Below, piece by piece: positions 48,250 through 59,567 of a stretch of 64,000 nucleotides of DNA (the stretch's first letter is position 1; the number at the start of each line of letters is the position of its first letter). The translations under genes were made by a program, and so were the position numbers. The stretch is taken from positions 1,302,001-1,366,000 of the forward strand of contig JALJCS010000018.1 in the NCBI GenBank assembly GCA_023055355.1, written 5' to 3'. The notes under the pieces were generated by a model. That model was not told the origin of the DNA. It saw only the letters and a list, made by a program, of their open reading frames with translations, and made no database searches. This DNA is from Agelaius tricolor (taxonomy: Eukaryota > Chordata > Aves > Passeriformes > Icteridae).

Positions 48250-49492
48250 TTATTGAAGAAGAGCACTCCACCTAGAAATTAAATTGGCTCACAGAAACAT
48301 CTGTCTGGGTAGATCAGTGGCTGCTAAGTAAACAAAAATTAAGTGCACTCACTCAGCTAGTGGAGGAATAATTGGCCAAAGGTAACATCGTTGAGACAAA
48401 CAGCCCTTGGAAATCCCCAGTGTTTGTCATCAAGAAGCCGGGGAAGGACAAGTGGCGTCTCCTCCACGATCTGAGAAAAATAAATGAAGTCATCAAGGAC
48501 ATGGGGTCTCTCCAACCAGGAATGCCATCCCCTTCAATGCTCCCCCAAAACTGGCAATTGGCTGTAATTGATATTAAGGATTGCTTTTTTCAAATTCCCC
48601 TACACCTGGCCAATGCCCCATGTTTTGCCTTCTCGGTTCCCTCCATCAACCAAGAAGCTCCCATGAAGTGCTACCACTGGCATGTTCTTCCAAAAGGAAT
48701 GAAGAACTCCTCCACCATCTGCCAGTGGTACGTCGCCAAAATCCTGTCCCCAGTGCATGCCAGAGTGGGGGAGTGCATCATCTGTCACTATATGGATGAT
48801 GTACTGGTGTGTGCCCCCAACAACAATGTACTTACCAGGGTTCTTGATGATGCTATTATTACTTTGTCAGCAGCAGGATTTGAGTTGCAGCAAGAAAAGG
48901 TGCAGAGGCTGATGACTTGGAGGTTTCTAGGCCTTGAGATCACCAACTGGACAATAACACCTCAGAGATTGGTGATCAATGATAAGCCGAAAACCTTAAG
49001 TGACCTCCACCAATTGTGAGGGTCCTTGAACTGGGTCAGGCCCTGGCTGGGCCTATTTATCTCCTCTTTTCAACTTATTAAAAGGGAGGGAGGAGATAGA
49101 TACCCCAAGGGCTTTGACCCGGGAGGCAAAGGCTGCATTGGTCAAGGTTGAGCTGGCACAGTCAAACCATCAGGCCCACCGCTGCCAGCCAGAGCTTCCA
49201 TTTAACTTCATCATCTTGGGGAAACTGCCACACCTGTATGGGCTGATGTTTCAGTGGGACAAAGGTCAGAGGGACCCCCTCTTAATCATAGAGTGGGTGT
49301 TCCTTGGCCACCAACTGTCCAAGAGTATCACATGGCCATCGGAGCTGATGGCCCAGCTAATCAGCAGAGCCAGGGCGTGCATGCGATTGTTGGCAGGGTG
49401 CAATTTTGTGTGCACTCATTTACCCATCAAGCTGTCCACTGGGAAGTTAACCAATGAGATCCTGGAACAACTATTAAGAGAAAATTAAAATC
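48250..49492 (+). pseudogene. Reverse transcriptase remnant (class II element)
   Basis: Open for 215 codons from 48372: SPVFVIKKPGKDKWRLLHDL, VIDIKDCFFQIPL, and the catalytic box YMDDVLV followed by the FLGLEI motif. The palm residues look intact. A stop lies just upstream (48369-48371) and another after LHQL, after which the connection domain continues in a shifted frame to about 49490. Confidence 0.88.
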
Positions 49493-50060
49493 CACAATTC
49501 GCTCTAGATAGTTACCCCAGAAAATTGTCAATCCACCATCCAGGCCACAAATTATTTAACATCTAATTTAATCTGGTCCCAAAAGACAAACAAAGTCCTA
49601 AGCCTCTCAAGGCCCTGACAGTTTTTACCAATGCATCCGGAGGTTCTCACAAGTCAGTAATTACTTGGAAGGACCCCCAAACTCAGCAGTGAGAAGCCAA
49701 TGTTAAGATTGTTGAGGGCTCCCCTCAAGTAGCTGAGTTGGATGCAGTCATCAGGGTCTTTGAAAGATTTTCAGAACCAATCAGCATTGTCACTAATTCA
49801 GCTTATGTGGCAGGGGTAGTATCTAGGGCAGAACATGCAGTACTGAAAGAGGTCTCTAGCCCAGTGATATACAGGTTGCTCTCAAAACTCGTACAGCTGG
49901 TTTCTCACCAAGAGCAACCATTCTACATAATGCACATAAGATCTCACACAGACCTGCCTGGACTCATTGCAGAAGGGAATCAGAGACCTGATGCCCTGGC
50001 CACTCTGCTGCAGCTGGCTGGCCAAGGAAACATCTTCCATCAGGCAAACTTAGTCATCAA
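49493..50060 (+). pseudogene. RNase H remnant (class II element)
   Basis: Degenerate RNase H: ELDAVIRVFERF with the catalytic Glu region, a NSAYVAG segment where a DSAYV-type Asp has become Asn, and a terminal HIRSHTDLPGLIAEGN. Stops occur before 49738. Confidence 0.7.
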
Positions 50061-50687
50061 CAATTCCACCAGAGCATGCCTGGTCTGGTCTACCAGTTCC
50101 ATCTTAGCTGTGACCAGGCCAGAGCAATCATGGCCACATGCCCAAACTGCCAGGAGTCCTCACTACCACCCATGGGGGCAGGGGTGAACTCCAGAGGACT
50201 CCAAAGCTGTGAGGTGTGGCAGACAGATATCACTCACATTCCCCAGTTTGGAAGGCTCAAATATGTGCATGTGTTGGTGCATACTTTCTCCAGTGGAGTC
50301 TACGCCTCTTCCCACACAGGGGAGAAGGCCAGTGATACACAAAAACACCTGGTGCAAGCCTTCTCCACCTTGGGGATCCCTAAGGTGATAAAGACCAACA
50401 ATGGGCCAGCCTATACCTCCAAGGCATTCAGTAATTTCCTGCAGGAATGGGGGGTTGAACATCGGATGGGGATTCCATATTCCCCCACTGGCCAAGCAAT
50501 AATAGAAAGAACGTGTCAGTCCTTGGAGAAGACATTGGAATACCAAAGGGATGACATTAAGACCATTCCCCCACATGTCAGGCTCTCAAAAGCACTGTTC
50601 ACCATCAACTTTCTGAACTGCTCTTTTGAGAACTTGAACCTGCCAGTATTGAGGCACTTCCATCAGAACAAGATGCTAAGAGTTTAA
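50061..50687 (+). pseudogene. Integrase remnant (class II element)
   Basis: Residual zinc-finger cysteines (CPNCQES), then a catalytic core: first Asp in VWQTDITHIPQF, second Asp replaced by Asn in KTNNGPAYTS, Glu kept in GQAIIERTCQSLE. Open for 203 codons from 50076. The missing second Asp means no catalysis. Confidence 0.86.
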
Positions 50688-51020
50688 AGGGCATCTGCCA
50701 GTCCTGGTGAGGGACCCAGAGACATGAGAAACCCAGGGGCCTTTCGAGCTGGTGACCTGGGGGTGTGCATATGCTTGCATGGATCCCATGCAAGTGGGTC
50801 AAGCCCTATATTCCACCAAGGGACAGAGACAAAAACACAGCCACCCCACCCCTGCAAAATGATCCCCCCCCTGCATCCAACAGGAAAAGACACAAGAAAA
50901 AGGAGGAACCATGAACTTTGTGTTTTCCTTTTGTCAGAATTATTGTTTGAAGATACATGCTAAGTTTTCTCATATGTTGTTTCTCTTTCTTTAAAAGACA
51001 TCCATTCCAGTCACTAGGAT

Positions 51021-52306
51021 GTGGAGATACCAGTGGCTCCTAGTGCTGATAAGCCAGTCCCCCGAGGCATGGATCATCCCTCAGCCAAAGCAAAATGTGT
51101 GGGTCGCCCTGCCCATGCACTTCAACAAGCCCATTTATACTTGTCTGTGGCTGCTGCAGATGACCTGATGTCAACCTGCCTAGTGGGGATTCCCTCTTCT
51201 TTAGATCAATACCCAGCCCATCTCAAGTCCATCACTTCAGAAGTTAATAAAAACCCTCCCCTTATTTTCAAACGTTATGTTCCCATTACAAACCCCTTAC
51301 TTTTATGGCGTAAATGGACCTCTGAGTTGCCTGAGTTAGAAAAAGACCCCACTGAGTTTGAACTCCTTGGTTTGTCCCTTGCACCCTTTTACGTTCAGTT
51401 TATTTTTTAGCCTCTCTACTACCCTGAATCTTATATTTCTGTCAAAGTCCCCAAAAAAGAATTTCAGGCAGCCAAATGGTGCAAAACCATCACCCACTTA
51501 AACATCCCATCGAGTGAGAACCAACAACCGCTCAAGCTGCCAAAGGGTACCTTTTTGATTTGTGGAGAGAGGGCTTGGGCTTGTCTTTTAGGAGGCCTGT
51601 GTACCATTGGACAGCTGTCTCTGTTTTCGCCAAACCAAACCCAAATTTTGAATTGGCAGTCCAAATCTAACAATTCAGCCAGCCAAAAATGTAGTATCAA
51701 AGACTTTGACAAACACTGTGACTCCGACATTGTACATTGGTGTCTTCCAAAAAGAGCTGCTGTCTCTGCTTTTTTACTGTGGGTGGCGGCAGCAAAAGCC
51801 CTAAGTGAATTGGGCCACCTGGAGTGCTGGGTGGTGAAACAGGTGAATTTTATATCAGCTGCTCTTAGCAAGCTCCTTGAAGATGAGGAAGTGACCAGGC
51901 AGGCCACTCTGCAAAATCGGGCAGGCATAGACTTCCTCCTTTTGGTGCATGGGCACAGCTGTGAGAAATTTGAAGGATTCTGCTGTTTCAATCTATCAGA
52001 CAGGAGCCTAAGTATCCACACCTCTGTCAGCAAGATAAAGGATATGGTCCATTCAATCAAAGAAGAAAGTGAGGACTGATTCCAGAACATATTCAAGAAC
52101 TGGGGCCTGACTGAGTGGATATCTTCAATTACCAAAGACATTTTATGGGTTGTTTTAGTTCTTGTTTCTACCTTTATAAGCATCACCAAAAGAGTTCTAT
52201 TAAAGAAAACAGTTCACCAGAGGTCCTCCCAACCACAACCATGGTGGGAAGAGACACAAGTCTGAAATCTATCACTTCCCCACTCTCCCCCCTCTCAAAA
52301 ACCTAA
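51021..52306 (+). pseudogene. env remnant (short surface part and transmembrane subunit)
   Basis: The surface part (about 51021-51740) has a stop at 51408-51410. A basic cleavage-like LPKR precedes a hydrophobic AAVSAFLLWVAAA stretch, as expected for a fusion peptide. Then follow a heptad region, a conserved LQNRAGIDFLLL segment and a Cys-X6-Cys-Cys (CEKFEGFCC). A stop at 52077-52079 separates this from a hydrophobic membrane span (ILWVVLVLVSTF) and a basic tail. The CX6CC type links it to gamma/alpharetroviral-type glycoproteins, unlike typical betaretroviruses. The frame from 51555 to 52079 is open for 174 codons. Confidence 0.82.
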
Positions 52307-52307
52307 A

Positions 52308-52323
52308 CAAAAAAGGGGGGAGA
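52308..52323 (+). other. Polypurine tract of the class II element
   Basis: An A run followed by GGGGGG and AGA, directly before the LTR start TGTGATGG. It marks the plus-strand primer site and fixes the LTR edge. Confidence 0.85.
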
Positions 52324-52950
52324 TGTGATGGTCCATTTTAGTTGTAACACTTACTTCAGCTGTCGTTGTGTTTTATTCAGTTTGTTTTATTGGGTTCGAT
52401 CCTACCTACCCCCTGGCAGTCAGTTTAGTCCATTCTTGCTGCCTCCCCTTTCCCTGTCTGTCAGTTGAAGTACCTACCCCTTATTCCCGATCCTTCCATG
52501 TCTGTCATTGTAACCCTGCCCCTCTCCCCAATCAGTTAATGCAAACCCGGCCTCTCCTTCCAGAACCCTTTGTGTCATTTATGTGATCCCTAAGTTCCCA
52601 TTAGTTATAGGAGGGTGCTCTCCTCCCCTCATACCCCTCATTGGTTGTGAGATTGTGTATCCCTGCCCTGTACTCCTCCCCAACTCCCCCTGATTGGTTG
52701 ATATATTGTATGCTCCTCTAAGACCTTCTCCCTTTATAAGTTGTTGCGCAAGTACCAAAGGTGCTTCTTTGTCCAGACTGCCTTTATTCAGAGAGGAAAT
52801 CCTCTTGGAGGGTCACACAAAGGGCCCCTCTCGCTGCTTTGTCCAAACCCTTGACACCACTAACCATCCATCTGCTATGGGGATCTGCACCCTGGCTGCA
52901 CCGTGGGTGACCTGTGCTGGTCGGTGACCGGGCAGCGAGCGGCCGCTCGG
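52324..52950 (+). mobile_element. 3' LTR of the class II element
   Basis: Starts TGTGATGGTCC right after the polypurine tract. The U3 is pyrimidine-rich with two ATTGGTTG boxes, a TATA-like CCTTTATAAG near 52731-52740 and R/U5 downstream. No partner 5' LTR exists in the window. The right end lies somewhere between about 52860 and 52950. Confidence 0.7.
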
Positions 52951-52984
52951 TGGCGCAGTTCGGGGGGAGAAAGCAAGCGAGCCT

Positions 52985-53345
52985 GACAGAGGCTTCTCCT
53001 GGAGAGCAGATGCTGCGTCACTTCCAAACACTGGAACGCACTGGGAGTCTCTCCACAGCCTTCTCTTCTCCAGGCTGAGCAGATCTGACTCCCTCAACCT
53101 GTCTGCACTGGAGAGCTGCTCCCATTAGCAACCTGGTGGCCTCCTCTGGACTTGCTGCAACACTTCCATGTCCTGATGTTGGGGACACCAGCACTCTAAT
53201 CCTTGCTCCAGGTTCATCCCGCACAGTCAGGATCTATGTGGGGCCAGTCAGTCCCAGCTGCTGTGTCTGGGCAGGATTAATGCTCTGGCAAGATCACCAG
53301 AGTGTTCCCCACAGCTCACAACAGCCTGACCTCATCCCTCGGCCA
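52985..53345 (-). repeat. CR1 LINE fragment
   Basis: AGCCTTCTCTTCTCCAGGCT, GGCCTCCTCTGGACTTGCTG and GATGTTGGGGACACCAGCAC follow the middle of the CR1 3' region in reverse. It adjoins the retroviral LTR on the right. Confidence 0.8.
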
Positions 53346-54347
53346 TCTCTGCTGGTGTGAAGCCAAGTCCTGTATGGGCCATCTCCAGTCTGGCAAGAGG
53401 GTGCCCGTGCCAGCCTCTCGGCTCGCCAGGCAGGGGCAGCAGCCGGCCGTGCTAGCGCTGCTTGCAGCCTGCTCGAGTCACAGCCGGCAGAGTGACAGCT
53501 TCACTGCCGGCACTGGCAACTCCCAGCTCTTGGCAAGACAGTGATGGAAGCGCACACACCTTGGGAAGCACCTCCTGGAGCTCTGCTGTCCTTCCCCTCC
53601 GAGGGAGCAGGGCTGCTGTGCCCTCAGAGCCCCTGGCTGTGACGGGAGCAGCTCGTGCAGGCCCACGGAGCAACAAGCGTTTCAGCAGTCTAGAGAGGAG
53701 CTAAAAAGAGGAGTAAAAGGAAATTCTGCTCTGAAGGTCCCCAAATCCCCCTGTGACTGCTTCTAAGTGAGATGTGACCTGCAGCAGCCATGGGCACAGC
53801 ATGTTGAGGTCTGGTGTCTTGGGGTGTCAGTGCATGAAGCATGTCCATGTTCCAGGTCCCTCTGAGCCCCCAGCAAAAGCCAGAACACACCTTCAGCACT
53901 CCTCAAGTGCAAAAAGTTTTCCTGCTCTCTTTGAGCTTCAGGCTGCCCTCAGGTGTTGCTTTCAGCTGCCCCACTTGAAGTGTCCTGTGCCCCTGCACTC
54001 TGCCCCCTCTTCCCACACACACTGATCCCTCAGGAGGGGCCTGCCTTGTGTCCCCTCTGCTCCCAAACTGAGCTCCACAGCCCACAGTGTTGGCAAAGTA
54101 ACCAGCCGTAGCCCTTGGTGGCAGTGGGCTCACAGCTCCAGCAGCCCTGCAAGAGCCCCAAAGCTGTCACTGCCTTCAGGTGAGCCAGAGCTCTGCAGTG
54201 GGCAGGATCAGCTCCTGAGCCTGCACTTCCCTGCCCTTGGGCCTTCCTGGGGAAAGGGGAAATCTGGCAGGGACAGGACTGCAGGCCGAGGCTGTGTGAT
54301 CCCTCTTGGACAATCCACAGTGAGGACCAGGCAGCCCCTGCCTGCAG
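53346..54347. other. Intergenic, nothing recognised
   Basis: Unique-looking sequence without a recognisable exon, RNA gene or known repeat. Confidence 0.5.
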
Positions 54348-54600
54348 CATGGCACGGGCACGGCGACACGGGCAGGGTGACACGGGCACAGCGACATGGG
54401 CAGGGTGACACGGGCGGGGTGACACGGGCACGGCGACACGGGCAGGGCGACATGGGCATGGCAACACGGGCACGGTGACACGGGCAAGGTGACATGGGCA
54501 TGGTGACACGGGCATGGTGACACAGCACGGTGACAGGCATGAGACACAGGGACAGTGACATGGGCAGGGTGACACAGGCACAGTGACATGGGCATGGCCC
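54348..54600. repeat. Minisatellite, 14-bp unit, about 17 copies
   Basis: Degenerate units of the type GACACGGGCAGGGT, with internal C/T and A/G changes and a few 12-13-bp units near 54523-54560. It creates long open frames rich in Pro, Cys and Val on the minus strand, which are artefacts of the repeat. Confidence 0.9.
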
Positions 54601-57518
54601 TGTGGCAACCAAAGGAATTTCCTCCCCATGAAGTGCTGCCAGACACGAGGCTGCTTTGAAGCACTGGAGAGGCTGCTCTTGCAGCAGGACAGCCCTGGGC
54701 AGGTGCAAAGGCAGAACTCCACAGGGATGTTCCGTCCCTGCTCCCACAGGGATCAGCAGCAGAGCATTTGTAGGAGCACAGCGGGGCTGTAACTCCATCC
54801 CTACAAAGCCTCCAACCACTGGGGTGCATTTGTCAGTCCTGCACACATCTCTCTCAGAAGGATGTCACTCAAAATTACTAAAATGGAAGGAGTTATCCCC
54901 AGTTTTTCATGTAAGCAGAACATCAGAGGCATTTGGCAGTGCCAAGGCAGGCCAGGGCTGCTGCCAGTGTTTCAAGGCCTCGGGGGAGGGGGGGTGCTCC
55001 ACATTAACTCCTCCACCTTCCTTGTTCGTTATGGGCAGAGATTTGAGAGCAGCTCCTGTTTCCTGGCCCCACATGTACTGAAGTTATCCTGAGTGATGCT
55101 GGCCTGGCTTCAGGTGACTGGGTGTGAAAAGGCTTGTTGAGGCAGCTGCCAAAACAGCCACACTTCAGCTGCTTTCCTGCTCACTGGGTGGAAGGAAATG
55201 GGAAAAGCAGTGATGGATCAAATACAGCATGACATGAGGCAGCACCCTGAGTCAGGCTGAATCACACTGCACTGCCCCGCACACTGTGTGCGCAGGAGGG
55301 GAGAACAGCCTTGGGATCCAGGGTTATCCTCCAGGTTCACTGAGGGCTGGCTGGGGGAGAGGGGCTGCAAAGGACAGGAGCAGTGGCAAGGGGCAGAAGG
55401 CAGAAATAAACCCACTGCAGGGGTGGGAGGAATGGAGGTGTTTGACTCAGGTATTTAATTGCTCCAATGGTGCAGTGAAGGATCAGGCAGATGCTTGGCT
55501 AAGTAATCATCTCAGGAGAACCACAGCAGGAGCACAAGGACTTGGGGTGGGCATGCAGCACAGAGCTGGTCACCCCCCAGCATCCTTCCAAGCTTCCCTG
55601 GTTTCATCCCCATGGTCCCAGTTGGGCTGGCAACAAGTATCAGCCTGGAGAGCATCACAACATAAACTGGAAAGTAACCTGAGGCAGCAAGGCAGCAAGA
55701 AGCTGGGAGGCTGCCTGTGTGTGCTAGCAGCTCACCAGACCTTCCTACAGGGCAAGTGGCAGAGCCCTGTCACTCAGTGAGGATGCAGGAGAGCAGAGGG
55801 AGCACAAACCACATCTCACCCTCCATGACTGCAGCTGCCTTAACAAGGATCTGAGCTGCCTCCAGGAACCATAATAATGAGGGCAATTAGCACAGTACAA
55901 ACGAAAATTTCCAAGTGTTGCACTCTGCAGATTTTTTTACCGTGATCTGAAGCAGCTGAGGTACAAAGCCAGGCATTTTGAGAAGGCTCTGAAGGCTGGT
56001 TCAGCCCTCCTGAGGGGACAGGCTGGCTTGAAGGTCACCAAGCTGTGCCACAGTGGGAAGGCTGACAGGGTCCAGCCTCACAGGCAGGAGAAGGCCCTGG
56101 GGACCCCTCTGTTGAGGGGTTGTGCATTGGCACAAGTCTCCCTCTGCTCCTTGCTGGCCTGGGCTGGACCTACTTTTCCTGGCCCATGGAGGGATTTTCA
56201 AGCACAGCCCAGCACTCTGCTCTGGCCTGGAGCCTCAGAGTAGGCTCATCCCCTCTCCCACATACACTGAAGCACCCCAGCACAAGCCCCAGACATCTCC
56301 CTGTTCCTGCTTCCCAAACGTTTCCCTTGTCAGATGGCTTTGGAAGGATCCCGTGCTGCACAAATCTCTCCCTCCCTGCTGACTCTCCTGTCCTCCCCAT
56401 TCTGGAATTTGCAGAATCACCAAATTCACAGCTGTGGAACTCTGAGCTCCGTGCTCCTTCCTCCAGGCCATCACAGGGGTTTGTCACTGTGTCCCCACAC
56501 CCTCCCCTCTGACCCAGCTCCTCATAGTGCCCATTCCCACTGTCCTCTCACCTGTGCTGGTTTCAGCTGCTCTCTGAGGTTCTGCAACCACCAAGAACCA
56601 GCACTTTCCATTCCCAGTGCAGCTCGGAGGATGCAAAACTCCCCAGCCAATGTCTTTGGTTTCGGAGGAAGAGCATATGTTTCTGTTCTGGAAACAATAA
56701 GAACCACTCCACTGATCCATACCTGCTCTTCCTTTTGTTATTCTTCAGTACCTGTCCTTCCCTTTGGAAACCTTGGAGCCAGGAGCCTCATCAGCTGCTC
56801 TGTGCAAATACACTTTGCTTTGTGCTGGCTGTCTGAACACAGAGCCAGGAGAGAGAGAGGCCAGCAGCTCCTGGTGGATCAGCTGTTGCCAACACACGTG
56901 AGCCAGGTAGAGCCTGTGATTTATTTAATATGTACAGATACAATAATTTCATTTTGGAATCAGCCTCATGAGACAGGTGTGAACAAAGGGGTGACATTTG
57001 GAGGAGGAGAACTCCTGATTTGTGCTCAGACAGTAGAAATTCTCCTTCTCTGCTACCTTGGCAATAACACAATGAGGGAGGAAAACAAAATCATTCACAT
57101 TCCCAACTCCCTCCTCTTCAATAGCACCAACATATATTTTGAAGAGCCTCAGTGCAGGTTTTTACTGCAGAAAATAAAGAGTGAATTGTGTCCCCCCTGA
57201 ACAGCACAAGAGAAACATCCTGACTGCCTCCAGCCTCAGCTGCTCATTTCCTGCTGAGCCTTCTGGCTTGACCAAACCACAGCACAAACACATCTGGCAC
57301 CTGCCAGCCCCTTCATTGCGGAAGGAGGACACACCCAAGACCTCCACATCTTGAATTCCAGGAGCTCCTGCAGCTCCCTGGACTGGCACTGCTGGAATGT
57401 CCCTTCCCCAAGGCAGCTCCCTGCAATGCCAAAGGCAGGCCAGGGTGGGCAAAACAGCCAGAGCAGGCACAGAGGCAGCCTTTAACGCATCCAAATAGTG
57501 CTGCAGCCAATTATAGAC
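54601..57518. other. Intergenic, nothing recognised
   Basis: About 2.9 kb without an assignable gene, RNA or repeat. One plus-strand frame of 288 codons (56334-57200) has no recognisable domain. Confidence 0.5.
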
Positions 57519-58018
57519 TGTGAGAAACCACTGCTCACTTTAAAAGTTTCAAAGGTTTATTAAACCTTAACAAACACAACAAAGGACTGAATGAGGAAAA
57601 CGAGCAGCACTGCCAAGGTGACCAACTACCACAAACTCATCCACAAAATGGCTGCTCCGCCTTTTAAACCCCTGGTGGTGCAGCCAACCCTGGCCCCTCC
57701 CAGAGCCTGTCAGTCAACTCTTCTTCACTGCCCATTGGTGGAGATCCCTTTCTTGCACTTGATTGGAGGTGAGGTCTTGCTGTGCCACGCCCCCCAGCAA
57801 GGAGCCCATTCCCGAGTGGCCCGGACAGGGCACGCAGGTACCCGGCCCTCCGCACGGCCCTCACACCGTGTGAGGCTGTGGGCTGCCAACAACAGAGCGT
57901 GTCCAAACAACAAACTGCAATAACACAACAACCATACAGCAACAAACCTTCTTGTTACATACACAGAGTATTCATCCCTTAATTGCGAGAGCCAATGATC
58001 ACTTACCCATCTGTAACA
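57519..58018 (-). mobile_element. Solo LTR, about 500 bp, minus orientation
   Basis: On minus it begins TGTTACAGATGGG and ends TTTCTCACA. In correct order it has CCAAT boxes, a TATA-like TTTAAAAGG and a poly(A) signal AATAAA (TTTATT on plus near 57557) followed by a GT-rich end. No retroviral coding flanks it. A clear target duplication was not found. Confidence 0.75.
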
Positions 58019-58225
58019 CAGATCCAAAGGCCTCACATGTGTTTTATTCCTGCAGGAGAAGCCAAAGCCTCTGGGTGTCATTAGCAAGTGGCTGCAGGGC
58101 TGAGGGACAGCTCAGGGGCTGTGTCTGAGCTGCTGCTCCCAGGTCTCTCCCTTCCCTCAGCAGGAGCTGGCTCTGGTGAGGCTGTGGGGATGGAGCTGCC
58201 TACCAGGGTCACAGCCCACATGAGG

Positions 58226-58570
58226 CTGCCCTGCTGGGTGACAGCCCAATGGCCCTGCTGGGTGACATCCCGATGGCGCTGCTGGGTGACACCCTGATGG
58301 CCCTGCTGGGTGACACCCTGATGGCCCTGCTGGGTGACAGCCCAATGGCCCTGCTGGGTGACAGCCCAATGGCCCTGCTGGGTGACACCCTGATGGCCCT
58401 GCTGGGTGACAGCCCAATGGCCCTGCTGGGTGACATCCCGATGGCGCTGCTGGGTGACACCCTGATGGCCCTGCTGGGTGACAGCCCAATGGCCCTGCTG
58501 GGTGACACCCTGATGGCCCTGCTGGGTGACAGCCCAATGGCCCTGCTGGGTTACAGCCTGTTGGCCCTGT
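58226..58570. repeat. Minisatellite, 24-bp unit, about 14 copies
   Basis: Unit ATGGCCCTGCTGGGTGACAG + CCCA with variants ending CACCCTG or CATCCCG in an alternating pattern that suggests higher-order duplication. Since 24 is divisible by 3, several frames on both strands stay open through the array. Confidence 0.95.
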
Positions 58571-59543
58571 TGCACCCCTTGTTGTGCCTGTGGCACCCAG
58601 ACAGGTCCAGGAGCAGCCCAAGGTTGGCCCCAAGCAGTGATGTCTTTGTGGGGACCCAGCCCCTTCACGAGCCTGGGGACAGCACAGACACCCCTGTGCA
58701 GCCTGTGGGAGCCCTACTCAAGCCAGCCAAAGAGGAGGTGTCCGTGTCCTCTGGTGCCTTGAGCATGCAGGGGTAGCCCTGGGCTGGGTTTTTCCTGCTC
58801 TCAGCACTCTCCAGAGAGCTCCAGGGCCCCCTGAGAGCTCCCCACAGCACTGCCCATCCAGCTGCACCAGCATCTGCTGTCCGGGTGTATTGTTAGAGCA
58901 AATGAGGAAACAAGGACACAAAAACCACAATTCACTCAAACTGATGCAGTAGATTGGGGTGAATTCTGCCCCGAGGTGTTTTCTCCTTGGATCATGTCAG
59001 TCATTTTTCCGTCCATCAGCCCTGTGTGTTTTGCAGCCTTTCAGATGCTCCCCTGACCCGCAGCAAGGGAATCCAGCTGTACCCAGGGCTCACGTGGATG
59101 CTTCACTCCTTGCTGGGGGCCATGAGCTCCATCCCTAACCTGAGCCACAGTTTGGCCTCTTCCAGACCAAAACTCTCCACTCCTTGAAGCCAGGAACCTG
59201 TGTCCTTGGGTAAGGAGGATCAGGAAAGGACAAGTTGGGGAAAAATACGAGCGGTGAGCTCAGCACCAAGTGTGTGATTTCCACAGAGGCCCCTCAGATG
59301 CTTCCAATACTGGTGTTTTTTGGAGGGAGGGCATAGTTTCGAGTATTGATTCAAATGACCTCCACCATTAATCTTTGCAAGGGATTTTTTTTTATTATTC
59401 CTCCAAGAGAACAGGCAATTTTAGCCACTGCATCATCCTGGGGGGGAGGAGAGGGATGTGGACAGCTTTGAAGGCACCCACCTCAAAGCCCGAGTTATTC
59501 TCCCTGCTTTTCCCTCACCACCTCAGCAGCAAGAACACATAAA
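58571..59543. other. Intergenic, nothing recognised
   Basis: About 1 kb of unique-looking sequence without a recognised element. Confidence 0.5.
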
Positions 59544-59567
59544 TTGTGTGTCATAGCTGCCTTTTCA

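Larger units (their letters stand above)
47808..52950 (+). mobile_element. Class II (betaretrovirus-like) endogenous retrovirus, 5'-truncated, pro-pol-env-3' LTR
   Basis: Starts inside a dUTPase/protease region and continues through protease, RT, RNase H, integrase, a short env and a polypurine tract (52308-52323), to a 3' LTR beginning TGTGATGG at 52324. The 5' LTR and gag are absent. The codon context and the YMDD box differ from the YVDD of the left element, so these are two different viruses. The right end is approximate. Confidence 0.83.

Noticed and set aside
54030..54846. Cys/Pro/Val-rich minus-strand open frames
   Set aside because: Created by the 14-bp minisatellite, whose three-unit period of 42 nt preserves frames.
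56334..57200. 288-codon plus-strand open frame
   Set aside because: No recognisable domain, no splice or promoter context, atypical composition; most likely chance.
58081..58776. Repeat proteins with MALLGD or GHQGVTQQ periods
   Set aside because: Several overlapping frames on both strands stay open because the 24-bp unit lacks stops; no start or splice context singles one out.
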